This document shows, one piece after another, positions 1 to 7,322 of a DNA stretch of 64,000 bases. Position 1 is the first letter of the stretch. The number at the start of each line of letters is the position of its first letter. The DNA is from Neolewinella xylanilytica (GTDB lineage: Bacteria > Bacteroidota > Bacteroidia > Chitinophagales > Saprospiraceae), in contig NZ_PTJC01000009.1 of NCBI RefSeq assembly GCF_002934605.1, forward strand, positions 52,789-116,788, read 5' to 3'. The position numbers were made by a program, and so were the translations under genes. Under the pieces are notes generated by a model. It was not told where the DNA came from. It did no database searches and saw only the letters and a program-made list of their open reading frames with translations.

Positions 1-342
1 ATGGAAGGGCAAGCGGTCTTCAAAATGGCCGTTCGGAAGTTTCCCGAAGTAATCCTGGAAACCCTCCACGCGGCGGGGCTGACCATAGCGGATCTCGATC
101 TACTGGTTCCCCATCAGGCGAACCTGCGGATCAACCAGTTCGTACAGCAGACGATGCAATTGAAGCCGGAACAGGTGTACAACAACATCATGCGGTACGG
201 CAATACGACCGCCGCATCCATTCCGCTTGCCCTATCCGAGGCGCGTGACGAGGGGCGGGTGAAAAAAGGAGACGTCGTTACGCTCGCCGCTTTCGGAGCC
301 GGCTTCACCTGGGCGGCCGCCGTGCTACGGTGGGGAAAGTAA
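1..342 (+). CDS. fabH: 3-oxoacyl-ACP synthase III (KAS III), C-terminal part, cut by window start
   Basis: These are the last 113 residues of a beta-ketoacyl-ACP synthase III, which condenses acetyl-CoA with malonyl-ACP to start fatty acid synthesis. Two of the three catalytic elements are visible: the His of the VPHQAN motif (residue 38 of this fragment) and the Asn of GNTTAAS (residue 68). The C-terminus ends with the usual FGAGFTWAA...RW pattern. The ATG at position 1 is an internal Met, because KAS III proteins are about 330 residues long and the active-site Cys lies upstream of the window. It converges with folC, with 6 bp between the stop codons. The family assignment is firm. Confidence 0.95.
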   Translation: MEGQAVFKMAVRKFPEVILETLHAAGLTIADLDLLVPHQANLRINQFVQQTMQLKPEQVYNNIMRYGNTTAASIPLALSEARDEGRVKKGDVVTLAAFGAGFTWAAAVLRWGK

Positions 343-348
343 ACCGCC

Positions 349-1581
349 TCAGAGTACTTCGGCTACGGTAAAGATGCTCCCGCCAATGAAGACCACGTCC
401 GCGGCGGCGGCCCGCTCCAGCGCGGCTTCGTACCCTTCCCGAACCGATGCATATGCCGCCCCGGCAAGTCCGTAAGTAGCGGCCGCGGACTGCAACTCCG
501 CGGCCGGCAAGCCTCGGGGAATATCCGCCTTCACAAAGTAATAGGCTGCCGAAAACGGGAACAGCGGGAGCGCCTTGGACAGGTCCTTGTCATTGACCAC
601 GCCCAGTACGATATGCAAACTCCCCTGCCTTTCCTTGACCAGGCCGGCTAAACGGTGCAACACGGGGCGTAGCCCTTCGCCGTTGTGGGCGCTGTCGGCA
701 AGCACGAGCGGGTCGGCGGACCGAAGGGTTTGCCACCGCCCGATGTAGTAGGTCAGCTCGTGGACGTGATTAAAGGCATAGGCGACTTTTTCCGGATCGA
801 TCCGGATTGCCCCCGTACCGTCGAGCACCTCCAGTACCGTGTGGGCGGTTTGGATATTTCGTTCCGCGAACGGCCCCCGCAGATCCGTTTCGTAGGGATG
901 AGCGCCCTGGCTATCGGCAAAGGTGATCGGTGCGGTGACGGCGGCGGCTTTGTTCCGGAAGACCGCTTGGGTTTCCGCTTGGGTTTCGCCGATGACAACC
1001 GGGCGGCCCGGCTTGATGATGCCCGCCTTTTCTCCGGCGATTTCGGCCAGTGTTTCACCGAGTAATTGCATGTGGTCGTAGCCGATGTTCGTGATCACCG
1101 CTACCTCCGGATCCACTACGTTGGTGCTGTCTAAACGGCCGCCGAGCCCGACTTCGACGACAGCCCATTCCACCCGCGCTCCGGCGAAATAAGCAAAAGC
1201 CATGGCTACGGTGATTTCGAAGAAACTCGGCTCGATGCGCTCGATTGCCGGCTGCATTTTTTCCACGAATGCAACCACCTCCTCCTCGGGGATAAATGCA
1301 CCGTCCACCTTGATGCGCTCCCGAAAATCCTTGTAGTGCGGACTGGTGTATAGCCCGGTACGAAACCCGTGGGCCTGCAGGGCCGCCGTAAGCAGGTGGC
1401 TGACCGTTCCCTTGCCGTTCGTGCCCGCGACGTGGAGGCAACGAAACCGCCGCTCGGGATGGTCCAGCGCTTCCAGCAACAGGCGGATGTTGGCGAGGTC
1501 CTTTTTCATGGCCGCGGCGCCCACCCGCTGGTACATCGGCAGGCGCGTGAAGAGGTAATCGAGCGTATCGGCGTAATTCAT
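349..1581 (-). CDS. folC: Bifunctional folylpolyglutamate synthase / dihydrofolate synthase
   Basis: A Mur-ligase-family enzyme that adds glutamate to dihydropteroate or folates, using ATP, in the cytoplasm. The ATP-binding P-loop GTNGKGTV lies at residues 53-60 from the chosen start. Also visible are the TSPHYKDFRERI segment, the DSTNVVDP region typical of FolC, and the C-terminal domain with DSAHNGEGLRP. The length, 410 residues, suits the family. I chose the Met at 1581 (MNYADTLDYLF), which aligns with FolC N-termini. A further in-frame Met nine codons upstream would overlap the promoter. A TACTTTCG box ends 6 nt before this ATG, so the mRNA may be leaderless. It is divergent from the small TPR gene at 1626. 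Confidence 0.95.
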   Translation of the reverse strand: MNYADTLDYLFTRLPMYQRVGAAAMKKDLANIRLLLEALDHPERRFRCLHVAGTNGKGTVSHLLTAALQAHGFRTGLYTSPHYKDFRERIKVDGAFIPEEEVVAFVEKMQPAIERIEPSFFEITVAMAFAYFAGARVEWAVVEVGLGGRLDSTNVVDPEVAVITNIGYDHMQLLGETLAEIAGEKAGIIKPGRPVVIGETQAETQAVFRNKAAAVTAPITFADSQGAHPYETDLRGPFAERNIQTAHTVLEVLDGTGAIRIDPEKVAYAFNHVHELTYYIGRWQTLRSADPLVLADSAHNGEGLRPVLHRLAGLVKERQGSLHIVLGVVNDKDLSKALPLFPFSAAYYFVKADIPRGLPAAELQSAAATYGLAGAAYASVREGYEAALERAAAADVVFIGGSIFTVAEVL

Positions 1582-1587
1582 ACGCGG

Positions 1588-1595
1588 CGAAAGTA
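1588..1595 (-). promoter_or_regulatory. -7 promoter box of folC (TACTTTCG)
   Basis: The minus strand reads TACTTTCG, one base off the Bacteroidota consensus TAnnTTTG, followed by six bases and then the folC ATG. The expected transcription start falls at or within a few bases of the start codon. Confidence 0.5.
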
Positions 1596-1613
1596 GCAAC
1601 TGCCCCAATGGTT

Positions 1614-1621
1614 TACCTTTG
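1614..1621 (+). promoter_or_regulatory. -7 promoter box of the small TPR gene (TACCTTTG)
   Basis: An exact TAnnTTTG match, with only CCAC between it and the ATG at 1626. It lies 18 bp from the divergent folC box, so the two promoters share one short intergenic region. Confidence 0.65.
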
Positions 1622-1625
1622 CCAC

Positions 1626-1952
1626 ATGAGTAGAAAAGAGCAAATTTTGCAGCTGTTGGAAGGATCGCCCACGGACGCTTTTCTTCGCTTTGCCCTGGCG
1701 AAAGAGTGGGAACAGGAAGGGAATGACCCGGCCGCGCTCAACATCTACCGGAGCCTCGTCAACGACCAGCCTAATTACGTCGGCACGTACTACCACCTCG
1801 GCAAAACCCTCGAGCGAATGGAGCGACCGCAGGAAGCCTGGAAAATTTACAGCCGGGGAATCGAGATCACCCGACAGCTCGGCGAACAGCACGCGATGCG
1901 CGAGCTGGCCGGGGCCAGGCTGGAACTGGGTGACGAGGAAGACTTCACTTAA
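1626..1952 (+). CDS. Small tetratricopeptide-repeat protein
   Basis: A 108-residue soluble protein with no signal peptide. It holds roughly two TPR-like helical pairs: residues about 19-50 (FALAKEWEQEGND, AALNIYRSLV) and 53-85 (YYHLGKTLERMERPQEAWKIY). TPRs bind other proteins, and no partner is evident here. The start MSRKEQILQLL is chosen because an exact TACCTTTG promoter box ends 4 nt before its ATG, which makes the Met six codons upstream unlikely. Its stop codon overlaps the stop of the convergent anti-sigma-like gene within a shared TTAA. Short TPR proteins of this kind are widespread in Bacteroidota without an assigned function. Confidence 0.8.
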   Translation: MSRKEQILQLLEGSPTDAFLRFALAKEWEQEGNDPAALNIYRSLVNDQPNYVGTYYHLGKTLERMERPQEAWKIYSRGIEITRQLGEQHAMRELAGARLELGDEEDFT

Positions 1953-2338
1953 AGCCGGTACTTTGGCGCCGGGGTGAGGCGGCCACGGGATTCGTTCCGC
2001 GATACGAGCTCTCCGTCGGATCGCCCTTCCGACAGCGGGGCGTAGTCCGGGATACGATTAATGGTACCCACCGCTTTATCCAGCTCTTCGACGGATTCGG
2101 CGCGCTGAGCCAGCGGGTCGTATTCGGAGCTCCCCACCCCATTGGCCACCAGAGCGAAACCCGCGAGGATGAGCACGACGGCGGCGATCATCCAGGGTCG
2201 AAACGTTCGGAAACCGGCGGAACCGCGGCGGCTGTCCAGGCGGTTCTCAATCCGGTCCCAGGTGCGGGGAGAGGGCCGGCGACGCATGCCCCGCGCGGTG
2301 CGGCGAAACTGTCGATCGAAGGAATCGTTGGTAGACAT
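1949..2338 (-). CDS. Putative membrane anti-sigma factor
   Basis: A 129-residue protein. It has a basic, cytoplasmic N-terminal stretch with the motif SPRTWDRIENRL (around residues 23-34), one transmembrane segment (about 50-66, WMIAAVVLILAGFALVANG) and a short extracytoplasmic tail. It begins 12 bp after the ECF sigma gene and is presumably cotranscribed. An N-terminal 'P..W..IE..L' element followed by one TM helix directly after an ECF sigma gene is the usual form of Bacteroidota anti-sigma partners. No zinc-binding HxxxCxxC motif is present. The function is inferred from this context, and the signal it senses is unknown. Confidence 0.65.
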   Translation of the reverse strand: MSTNDSFDRQFRRTARGMRRRPSPRTWDRIENRLDSRRGSAGFRTFRPWMIAAVVLILAGFALVANGVGSSEYDPLAQRAESVEELDKAVGTINRIPDYAPLSEGRSDGELVSRNESRGRLTPAPKYRL

Positions 2339-2350
2339 GGCTTACTTTGG

Positions 2351-2893
2351 TTAGCGGGCGGGGTAGCCCAGTTTTTCGAGTTGTTCCCGGAGACGTTTCT
2401 TCGCCAGGATAAGTTGGGATTTACTGGTGTTGATGCTGATCTCGAGCATGTCGGCGATCTCCCGGTGCTTGAAGCCCTCCACGACGTAGAGGTTAAAGAT
2501 CGTACGGTAGCCCGTGGGTAGCCCGTCGAGAAGGTTCAGGATATCCTCTTCCGCAAGCCGCTCGGCCGCCACCGGGGGAATGGAGTAGCTGGCCGGGTTC
2601 ACCTCCGTCAGCTCGGCGGCGCGCTTGAGCGCATGTTTTTTACGGAGTAACATCAGGGCCTCATTGACTACGATGCGGCGAATCCAACCCTCGAAGCTGC
2701 CCTCCTCATTGAAGCTGTCGATCTTGTCAAACACCTTGAAGAAGGCCCCCACGAGTACGTCTTCCGCGTCCGCATCGCGTCGGCAGTACCGCCTGGCCAC
2801 CGCAGCCATCAACGGCGAAAATCGGTCGTAGACCGCGCGTTGTGCCCGTCGGTCGTTCGCTTTGCAGCCGGCGATCAGTTCCTGCTCGGTCAA
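2351..2893 (-). CDS. ECF-type RNA polymerase sigma factor
   Basis: A 180-residue sigma-70 family protein of the extracytoplasmic-function class. Region 2 spans about residues 20-90 (VYDRFSPLMAAVARRYC, DAEDVLVGAFFKVF, EGSFEGWIRRIVVNEAL) and region 4 about 115-175 (LDGLPTGYRTIFNLYVVEG, HREIADMLEISINTSKSQL), with the short linker typical of ECF sigmas. It starts 5 bp after the lipB stop and is followed 12 bp later by the anti-sigma-like gene. The sigma/anti-sigma pair therefore appears to be transcribed at the end of the proC-qor-lipB run. Its regulon cannot be read from the window. Confidence 0.92.
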   Translation of the reverse strand: MTEQELIAGCKANDRRAQRAVYDRFSPLMAAVARRYCRRDADAEDVLVGAFFKVFDKIDSFNEEGSFEGWIRRIVVNEALMLLRKKHALKRAAELTEVNPASYSIPPVAAERLAEEDILNLLDGLPTGYRTIFNLYVVEGFKHREIADMLEISINTSKSQLILAKKRLREQLEKLGYPAR

Positions 2894-2898
2894 GGGGG

Positions 2899-3663
2899 TT
2901 ACTCATTTGGTTCCACCACCAAGATGCGCCCGGCGGGCTCCGTGGTGGGTACGAAGTCAAAAACCTCCCGAAAGTGGCGCTCCACCACCGGAATAACCTC
3001 CTCCAACTCGACGGGGCGGCGGAGTTCGATGCTCAGACTCGTAACGGAACGGTCGCGATCGGCAATCCCACAGGGCACGATGTGGTTGAAGTGTGCTAAA
3101 TTCGGGCGTACGTTAAACGCCAGACCGTGCATGGTGGTCCACCGGCTCAGGTGAACGCCGATCGCGCAAATCTTCCGTTTGGGGCGGCGGCGCGCGGGAT
3201 CGCCCGCCAACCAGACCCCGGTGTAGCCAGGGTCCCGTTCTCCCATCAGACCGAAATCGGCGAGGGTGCGGATAATAACCTCTTCCAGACTGCGGACGTA
3301 GCGGTGGACGTCGTTGAAGAATTCGTCGAGATCGAAGATCGGGTAGACCACCAATTGACCCGGCCCATGATAAGTGATGTCGCCGCCGCGGTTGATCCTG
3401 ACGAAAGTTATCCCCTCGGCAACTAGTTGCTCCGCAGACAGCAGCAGGTGCTCCTGGGAACCGGATTTCCCAAGGGTATACACCGGATCATGCTCCACGA
3501 AAAGCAAGCGGTGTTGCTGCCCGGGTAGCTCGGTTTCCCCGGCCTGCAGGCGGCGGCGGTTATCCAGCTTACGTTCCACCAGCGTGGCGTGAAGACGTCG
3601 CTGCAGATCCCAGGCAGGCTGATAAGCCATGCGGCCCAGGTGGTGGATGAAAACATCGGGCAT
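2899..3663 (-). CDS. lipB: Octanoyltransferase (lipoate biosynthesis)
   Basis: LipB transfers the octanoyl group from octanoyl-ACP to apo-domains of lipoate-dependent enzymes, the first step of lipoate synthesis. From the start MPDVFIHHLG (254 residues), the signature RGGDITYHGPGQ is at 92-103. The active-site Lys is in KICAIGVHLSRW (K164) and the acyl-thioester Cys in IVPCGIADR (C198). The open frame extends 60 codons further upstream, but that part overlaps the 3' end of the quinone oxidoreductase gene and has no LipB similarity, so I place the start at 3663. lipA is not in the window. Confidence 0.95.
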   Translation of the reverse strand: MPDVFIHHLGRMAYQPAWDLQRRLHATLVERKLDNRRRLQAGETELPGQQHRLLFVEHDPVYTLGKSGSQEHLLLSAEQLVAEGITFVRINRGGDITYHGPGQLVVYPIFDLDEFFNDVHRYVRSLEEVIIRTLADFGLMGERDPGYTGVWLAGDPARRRPKRKICAIGVHLSRWTTMHGLAFNVRPNLAHFNHIVPCGIADRDRSVTSLSIELRRPVELEEVIPVVERHFREVFDFVPTTEPAGRILVVEPNE

Positions 3664-3704
3664 AGCCTCTAAACACCGAATGGCGCGGTTTTGGTTGCCC
3701 CCCC

Positions 3705-4691
3705 CTAGTCCAGTCCGATGGTCAGCACGATCTTCCCCACGTTGGCGTTGCTGGCCATATAGCGGTGGGCGGCGGCCACCTCTTCCCAATCGTAGATGGT
3801 ATCCACGACCGCCTGGAGGCTGCCATCCGCGAAACCGGGCCATATGCGCTCGCGAAAATCGGCGGTTAACCGCTGGCGGTATTCGTCCGTGCGGCTGCGC
3901 ATGGTCGTCCCGGTAAGTTGCACGCGCTTGCGCAGGAAGGGGGCCATGCTGAATGCCTCCACCCGGGCGCCGCCCAGGGCTGCCAGGCTTACGATGCGGG
4001 CATCGATGGCGGCCGCTTCCAAGTTTTGCTGCAGGTAAGGACCGCCCACGAAATCCAGGATCACGTTCGCCCCCTTGCCGGCGGTGAAGTCCTGGACGGC
4101 TTCGGCGAAGTCTTCGGCGGTATAGTCGATGCAGCGGGCGGCACCTAGGTCCGTTACGGCCTGGTGCTTGTGGGCGCTGGCGGTGACGATCGGTACGGCA
4201 CCCGCCAAGCGAACGAGCTGGATAGCGGCCGTCCCCACCCCACTGGCACCGGCGTGGATGAGCACCGTATCGTCGGCCTGGAGCCGGGCGATCCAGTGGA
4301 GGGCCTGGAAAGCGGTCAGGAAGACCTCCGGAATGGCGGCGGCTTTGGTGAAGGACAACCGCTCCGGCAGCTTCAGGAGCATGCGGTGGTCGACCGCGAT
4401 GCGTTGGGCGTAGCCGCCGCCGTTGACGAGGGCGCAGACGTTGTCGCCGATCTCGAAACCGGTCACCTTCTCGCCCAATTCGATGACCGTTCCGGCCACT
4501 TCCAGTCCCATAATGGGATTTGCCCCGGCGGGTACGGGATACTTTCCCTCCCGCTGGAGTAAGTCGGCCCGGTTGAGGGCGGTGGCCGCCACGTGAAGAA
4601 GGACGGAGTAGGGCCCGGGGACCGGATCACTTACTTCGCTGAGATAAAGCTGGCTTTCGTCGCCGGGCTCGTGGTAAAGGATAGCCTTCAT
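3705..4691 (-). CDS. NAD(P)H-quinone oxidoreductase-like medium-chain dehydrogenase
   Basis: A 328-residue zinc-independent MDR enzyme resembling the PIG3/QOR family, which reduces quinones or enones with NADPH. The GroES-like N-terminal domain runs to about residue 120 (ALNRADLLQREGKYP, MGLEVAGTVIELG). The Rossmann domain carries the nucleotide-binding AGASGVGTAAIQL near residue 147 and the DFVGGPYL segment. It lacks the zinc-ligand Cys/His set of alcohol dehydrogenases. It lies 3 bp from the proC stop and 41 bp before lipB, which suggests one transcript. The physiological substrate cannot be read from the sequence. Confidence 0.85.
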   Translation of the reverse strand: MKAILYHEPGDESQLYLSEVSDPVPGPYSVLLHVAATALNRADLLQREGKYPVPAGANPIMGLEVAGTVIELGEKVTGFEIGDNVCALVNGGGYAQRIAVDHRMLLKLPERLSFTKAAAIPEVFLTAFQALHWIARLQADDTVLIHAGASGVGTAAIQLVRLAGAVPIVTASAHKHQAVTDLGAARCIDYTAEDFAEAVQDFTAGKGANVILDFVGGPYLQQNLEAAAIDARIVSLAALGGARVEAFSMAPFLRKRVQLTGTTMRSRTDEYRQRLTADFRERIWPGFADGSLQAVVDTIYDWEEVAAAHRYMASNANVGKIVLTIGLD

Positions 4692-4694
4692 AAA

Positions 4695-5498
4695 TTAGGA
4701 TTTGCCGAGCGCGATGGCGCGGTCCAGGGCGGCGCGAGCGCCGTGTTTGATGTCTTCGAATACGCTGGTGGCCCGGAAGGTGTTCAGCGCCGCTTCGGTG
4801 GTGCCGCCCTTGCTGGATACGCGATCGATCCATTCCTGGCAGGTCAGGTCGTTCTTCATTTGCAGTTCCACCGCCCCGCGGAAGGTCTGGGCGACCAGCA
4901 GTTCGGCCTGGCTGGCGTTGAAGCCCATCTCGGTGGCCGCTTCGATCATTGCCTGCATGAAGTAGAGTACGTAGGCCGGGCCGCTGCCGCTGATGGCCGT
5001 GGTGGCATCGATGCTGTACTCATCGTCTACGTAGATCGCCTTACCCGTGGTGTTGAGGAGGTTTTGCACGAGGACCAGTTCGATGCGGGTGACGGCTTCG
5101 CTGGCGGTGTAGGCGGTCATGCCCAGACCGATCTGAGCCGGCAGGTTGGGCATGGCCCGGATGACTTTCTCAACACCGAGGCCCGACTGGATGGACGAAA
5201 TGGTCACCCCCGCCATGATGGACAGGTACACCTGCTGCGGATCGGTGAGCGGACGCAAGGATGCGAAGAGGGCAGCACTGTCTTGCGGTTTTACCGCGAG
5301 GATAATGAGGTCCGCGGCCGCCAGGCAGGATTCCGCCGAGGTGAAGACCGAACCGAGTTTTTCCCGCTCGAGATCCGCTAGCTTATCGGATTGCCGCTCC
5401 AGAATCATCAGGTCTTCCTGTTTCACCAAATGGGCCCGTAACAGACTCCGGGCGTAGGTCCGACCCATGTTGCCACCACCGATTACAAGAATTTTCAT
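4695..5498 (-). CDS. proC: Pyrroline-5-carboxylate reductase
   Basis: Catalyses the last step of proline synthesis, reducing 1-pyrroline-5-carboxylate with NAD(P)H. The 267-residue protein begins MKILVIGGGNMGRTYARS with the Rossmann glycine motif, and has LAVKPQ near residue 70. It ends with the P5CR dimerisation domain (AISGSGPAYVLYFMQAM, then FRGAVELQ and SKGGTTEAALNTF). The length and motifs fit ProC throughout. It is the first gene of the minus-strand run. A TATCTTCG box at about 5514-5521 (minus strand) lies 15 nt before the ATG and is a likely -7 element. The divergent MarR gene starts 87 bp away. Confidence 0.95.
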   Translation of the reverse strand: MKILVIGGGNMGRTYARSLLRAHLVKQEDLMILERQSDKLADLEREKLGSVFTSAESCLAAADLIILAVKPQDSAALFASLRPLTDPQQVYLSIMAGVTISSIQSGLGVEKVIRAMPNLPAQIGLGMTAYTASEAVTRIELVLVQNLLNTTGKAIYVDDEYSIDATTAISGSGPAYVLYFMQAMIEAATEMGFNASQAELLVAQTFRGAVELQMKNDLTCQEWIDRVSSKGGTTEAALNTFRATSVFEDIKHGARAALDRAIALGKS

Positions 5499-5585
5499 AT
5501 TGCCGCTTTGCCGCGAAGATAGAACATTGGCCCGCCTCCGGGATTACAACTAAAACCCATTCACCAGCGTATTATTTGTAATCAC

Positions 5586-6050
5586 ATGAAAGGAATGCCA
5601 TCCATCGAACAAGAAATTCAACAGTCGACCTTTCGCTCGCCGGCCCACCGCACCCAGGTAAACATCATTTATACCGCCGCCTGGATCAATCAGCGGACCA
5701 CTCAGGCGCTGCGGCCCTACGGCTTAAGTATTCAGCAATTCAACATCCTTCGTATCCTGCGCGGCCGCAACGGGAAGCCGGCCACCATCAAACTACTCAC
5801 CGAGCGGATGCTCGATAAGATGAGCAACGCCAGCCGCCTGGTTGACAAACTTAAAGAAAAGGGGTACGTGATGCGGCAGGAATGTGAAGCGGATCGCCGC
5901 CGGGTGGACATCGTGATCACCGAAGCCGGACTGGACGTGGTTGGCAAGGCCAGCGAAGCCGTAGAGGCCGCCATGATCCAAAATTTCCAGAACCTGGAAG
6001 AGGAAGATTTCGACCAGCTCAGCACCATGCTCGATCGCCTGCGGGGGTAA
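5586..6050 (+). CDS. MarR-family transcriptional regulator
   Basis: A 154-residue winged-helix DNA-binding protein. The helix-turn-helix and wing span about residues 48-100 (LSIQQFNILRILRG, ERMLDKMSNASRLVDKL, KGYVMRQECEADRRRVDI), with MarR-type dimerisation helices at both ends. The wing keeps the DRR.v.v.iTe pattern. MarR proteins usually repress neighbouring genes and respond to small ligands. The divergent neighbour is proC, so regulation of that promoter region is possible but not shown. A second Met three codons downstream (MPSIEQE) is an alternative start. Confidence 0.9.
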   Translation: MKGMPSIEQEIQQSTFRSPAHRTQVNIIYTAAWINQRTTQALRPYGLSIQQFNILRILRGRNGKPATIKLLTERMLDKMSNASRLVDKLKEKGYVMRQECEADRRRVDIVITEAGLDVVGKASEAVEAAMIQNFQNLEEEDFDQLSTMLDRLRG

Positions 6051-6058
6051 GCTGCTTC

Positions 6059-7315
6059 TCAATGTTCCCGGAAGCAGAGTCGGACCCGCTGCTCCGGTCC
6101 CGGCTCCCTATATGCGACCCACACTCCCCCCGGCCCCAATGCCAATCGCGGGAAGCCGGAACTGCGACCAGCCGACATCCGGCCCACGGTTTGTGCCGAA
6201 ACCCGGTTGTCGGGATCGATCGTCCAAAGCTTCAGGTCGGCGGTGTCCGCTTCCCTTCCCTGGGTCAACCCGAGCACATATGCGGTACCATCCGCCTCCA
6301 TGACCGCATCGACCCGCCCAAGTGAACCGTCCGCGTCCAGGACCAGCGGAATTCTAAAGTGCTGGGTAAGGGTGTCGAAGCGAGCGAATTGTATCCGCGG
6401 CTTGTCATCCGCAGCGGTGAACCAGGCGGTGGCGATGTCCCCCCTGGCGTTCGCGGTGAGTGCCGGGCCATTGACGGGGCATCCGGTGATTTGCCAGTTG
6501 TCCGGGTTGACGCGCTCGGGTTCGGTCCACGATCCATCCCCGAGCTGGCGGACGAACGCCATATCCCGGATCTCCTCCTCCGACCGGTCGCGGTAGACGA
6601 CCATAGCCCCACCGTCGGTCACGACGGTAGCCGTGTTGCAACAATCGCACACCCGGTGATCGAGTTCCTCCCGTTGTCCGACGCGACCGTCCCTGCTGAT
6701 GATGGCCGTCCGCAGGGTCATGGCCCCACCACTATCGGCACGGTGGTGATGATTGCCATCCTCCGCCGGTGCTTCGGGGGTCTTGGTGTGTCGTCCGTCC
6801 AGCCAGGTCACCCGCAGGCTTCCGTCGGGTCGGTGGGCGCTGGATAGAAAGCCGTGTTCGGCCGAAACCCCGTCGTTGTGGAGCACCTGCGCTCCGTCGC
6901 CCCCCGCTTCACCTACCGCAAAGCGGATATCGTAGTCGTAAGTACCCTCGCCCGCATATTCCAGGAGGTGATAGAAAAGATTGCCTCCGAGTGGCTGGAC
7001 GGAGGGATAGTCGGCCCAGTTCACGAACCATTCCGCTCCCCTGGCCAATAGGGTATCCGGTGCCCACTTCCCTTCCCGCCACTCCCGGGCGAATAAGCGG
7101 TCCCCTCCGGTAGTATCGGATATAACGTAAGAGAGCACGAGCCGCCTTCCGTCCGTACCGAACCGGGGTAGGCGGGAGCCGGCGGGAAGGATTTCACAAC
7201 TGGAGAGCGAATCGACATTCGCCGCCTCCGCTTCCGAAACTGGTCGATCGGAGCTACACCCACTCAGCACACAACAGACCACCAGGCCGGCCAGCGCAGA
7301 CCTGAATCGGCTCAT
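6059..7315 (-). CDS. Sialidase-like beta-propeller lipoprotein with His/Cys motifs
   Basis: A 418-residue exported lipoprotein: a hydrophobic signal followed by LSGC, with the lipidated Cys at residue 20. The body has weak repeating propeller blades of the sialidase/BNR fold (for example MVVYRDRSEEEIRDMAF and GPGGVWVAYREPG) but no clear Asp-boxes. Unusual are an HHH cluster (NHHHRAD), a tight CDCC motif and a later ITGCPVNGP, which together look like a metal or redox site. Similar 'CDCC ... GCPV.GP' proteins are often annotated as sialidases, but catalytic sialidase residues are not obvious. The chosen start (MSRFRSAL) gives a proper signal peptide. It lies 7 bp downstream of the TIM-barrel gene, probably in one transcript. 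Confidence 0.7.
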   Translation of the reverse strand: MSRFRSALAGLVVCCVLSGCSSDRPVSEAEAANVDSLSSCEILPAGSRLPRFGTDGRRLVLSYVISDTTGGDRLFAREWREGKWAPDTLLARGAEWFVNWADYPSVQPLGGNLFYHLLEYAGEGTYDYDIRFAVGEAGGDGAQVLHNDGVSAEHGFLSSAHRPDGSLRVTWLDGRHTKTPEAPAEDGNHHHRADSGGAMTLRTAIISRDGRVGQREELDHRVCDCCNTATVVTDGGAMVVYRDRSEEEIRDMAFVRQLGDGSWTEPERVNPDNWQITGCPVNGPALTANARGDIATAWFTAADDKPRIQFARFDTLTQHFRIPLVLDADGSLGRVDAVMEADGTAYVLGLTQGREADTADLKLWTIDPDNRVSAQTVGRMSAGRSSGFPRLALGPGGVWVAYREPGPEQRVRLCFREH

Positions 7316-7322
7316 ATCGGGG

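Noticed and set aside
3664..3843. 60-residue N-terminal extension of lipB
   Set aside because: It overlaps the upstream gene's 3' end and has no LipB similarity; the family start is at 3663.
4593..5381. 262-codon plus-strand frame
   Set aside because: It lies opposite proC and the quinone oxidoreductase, both well supported; it is a GC-rich shadow.
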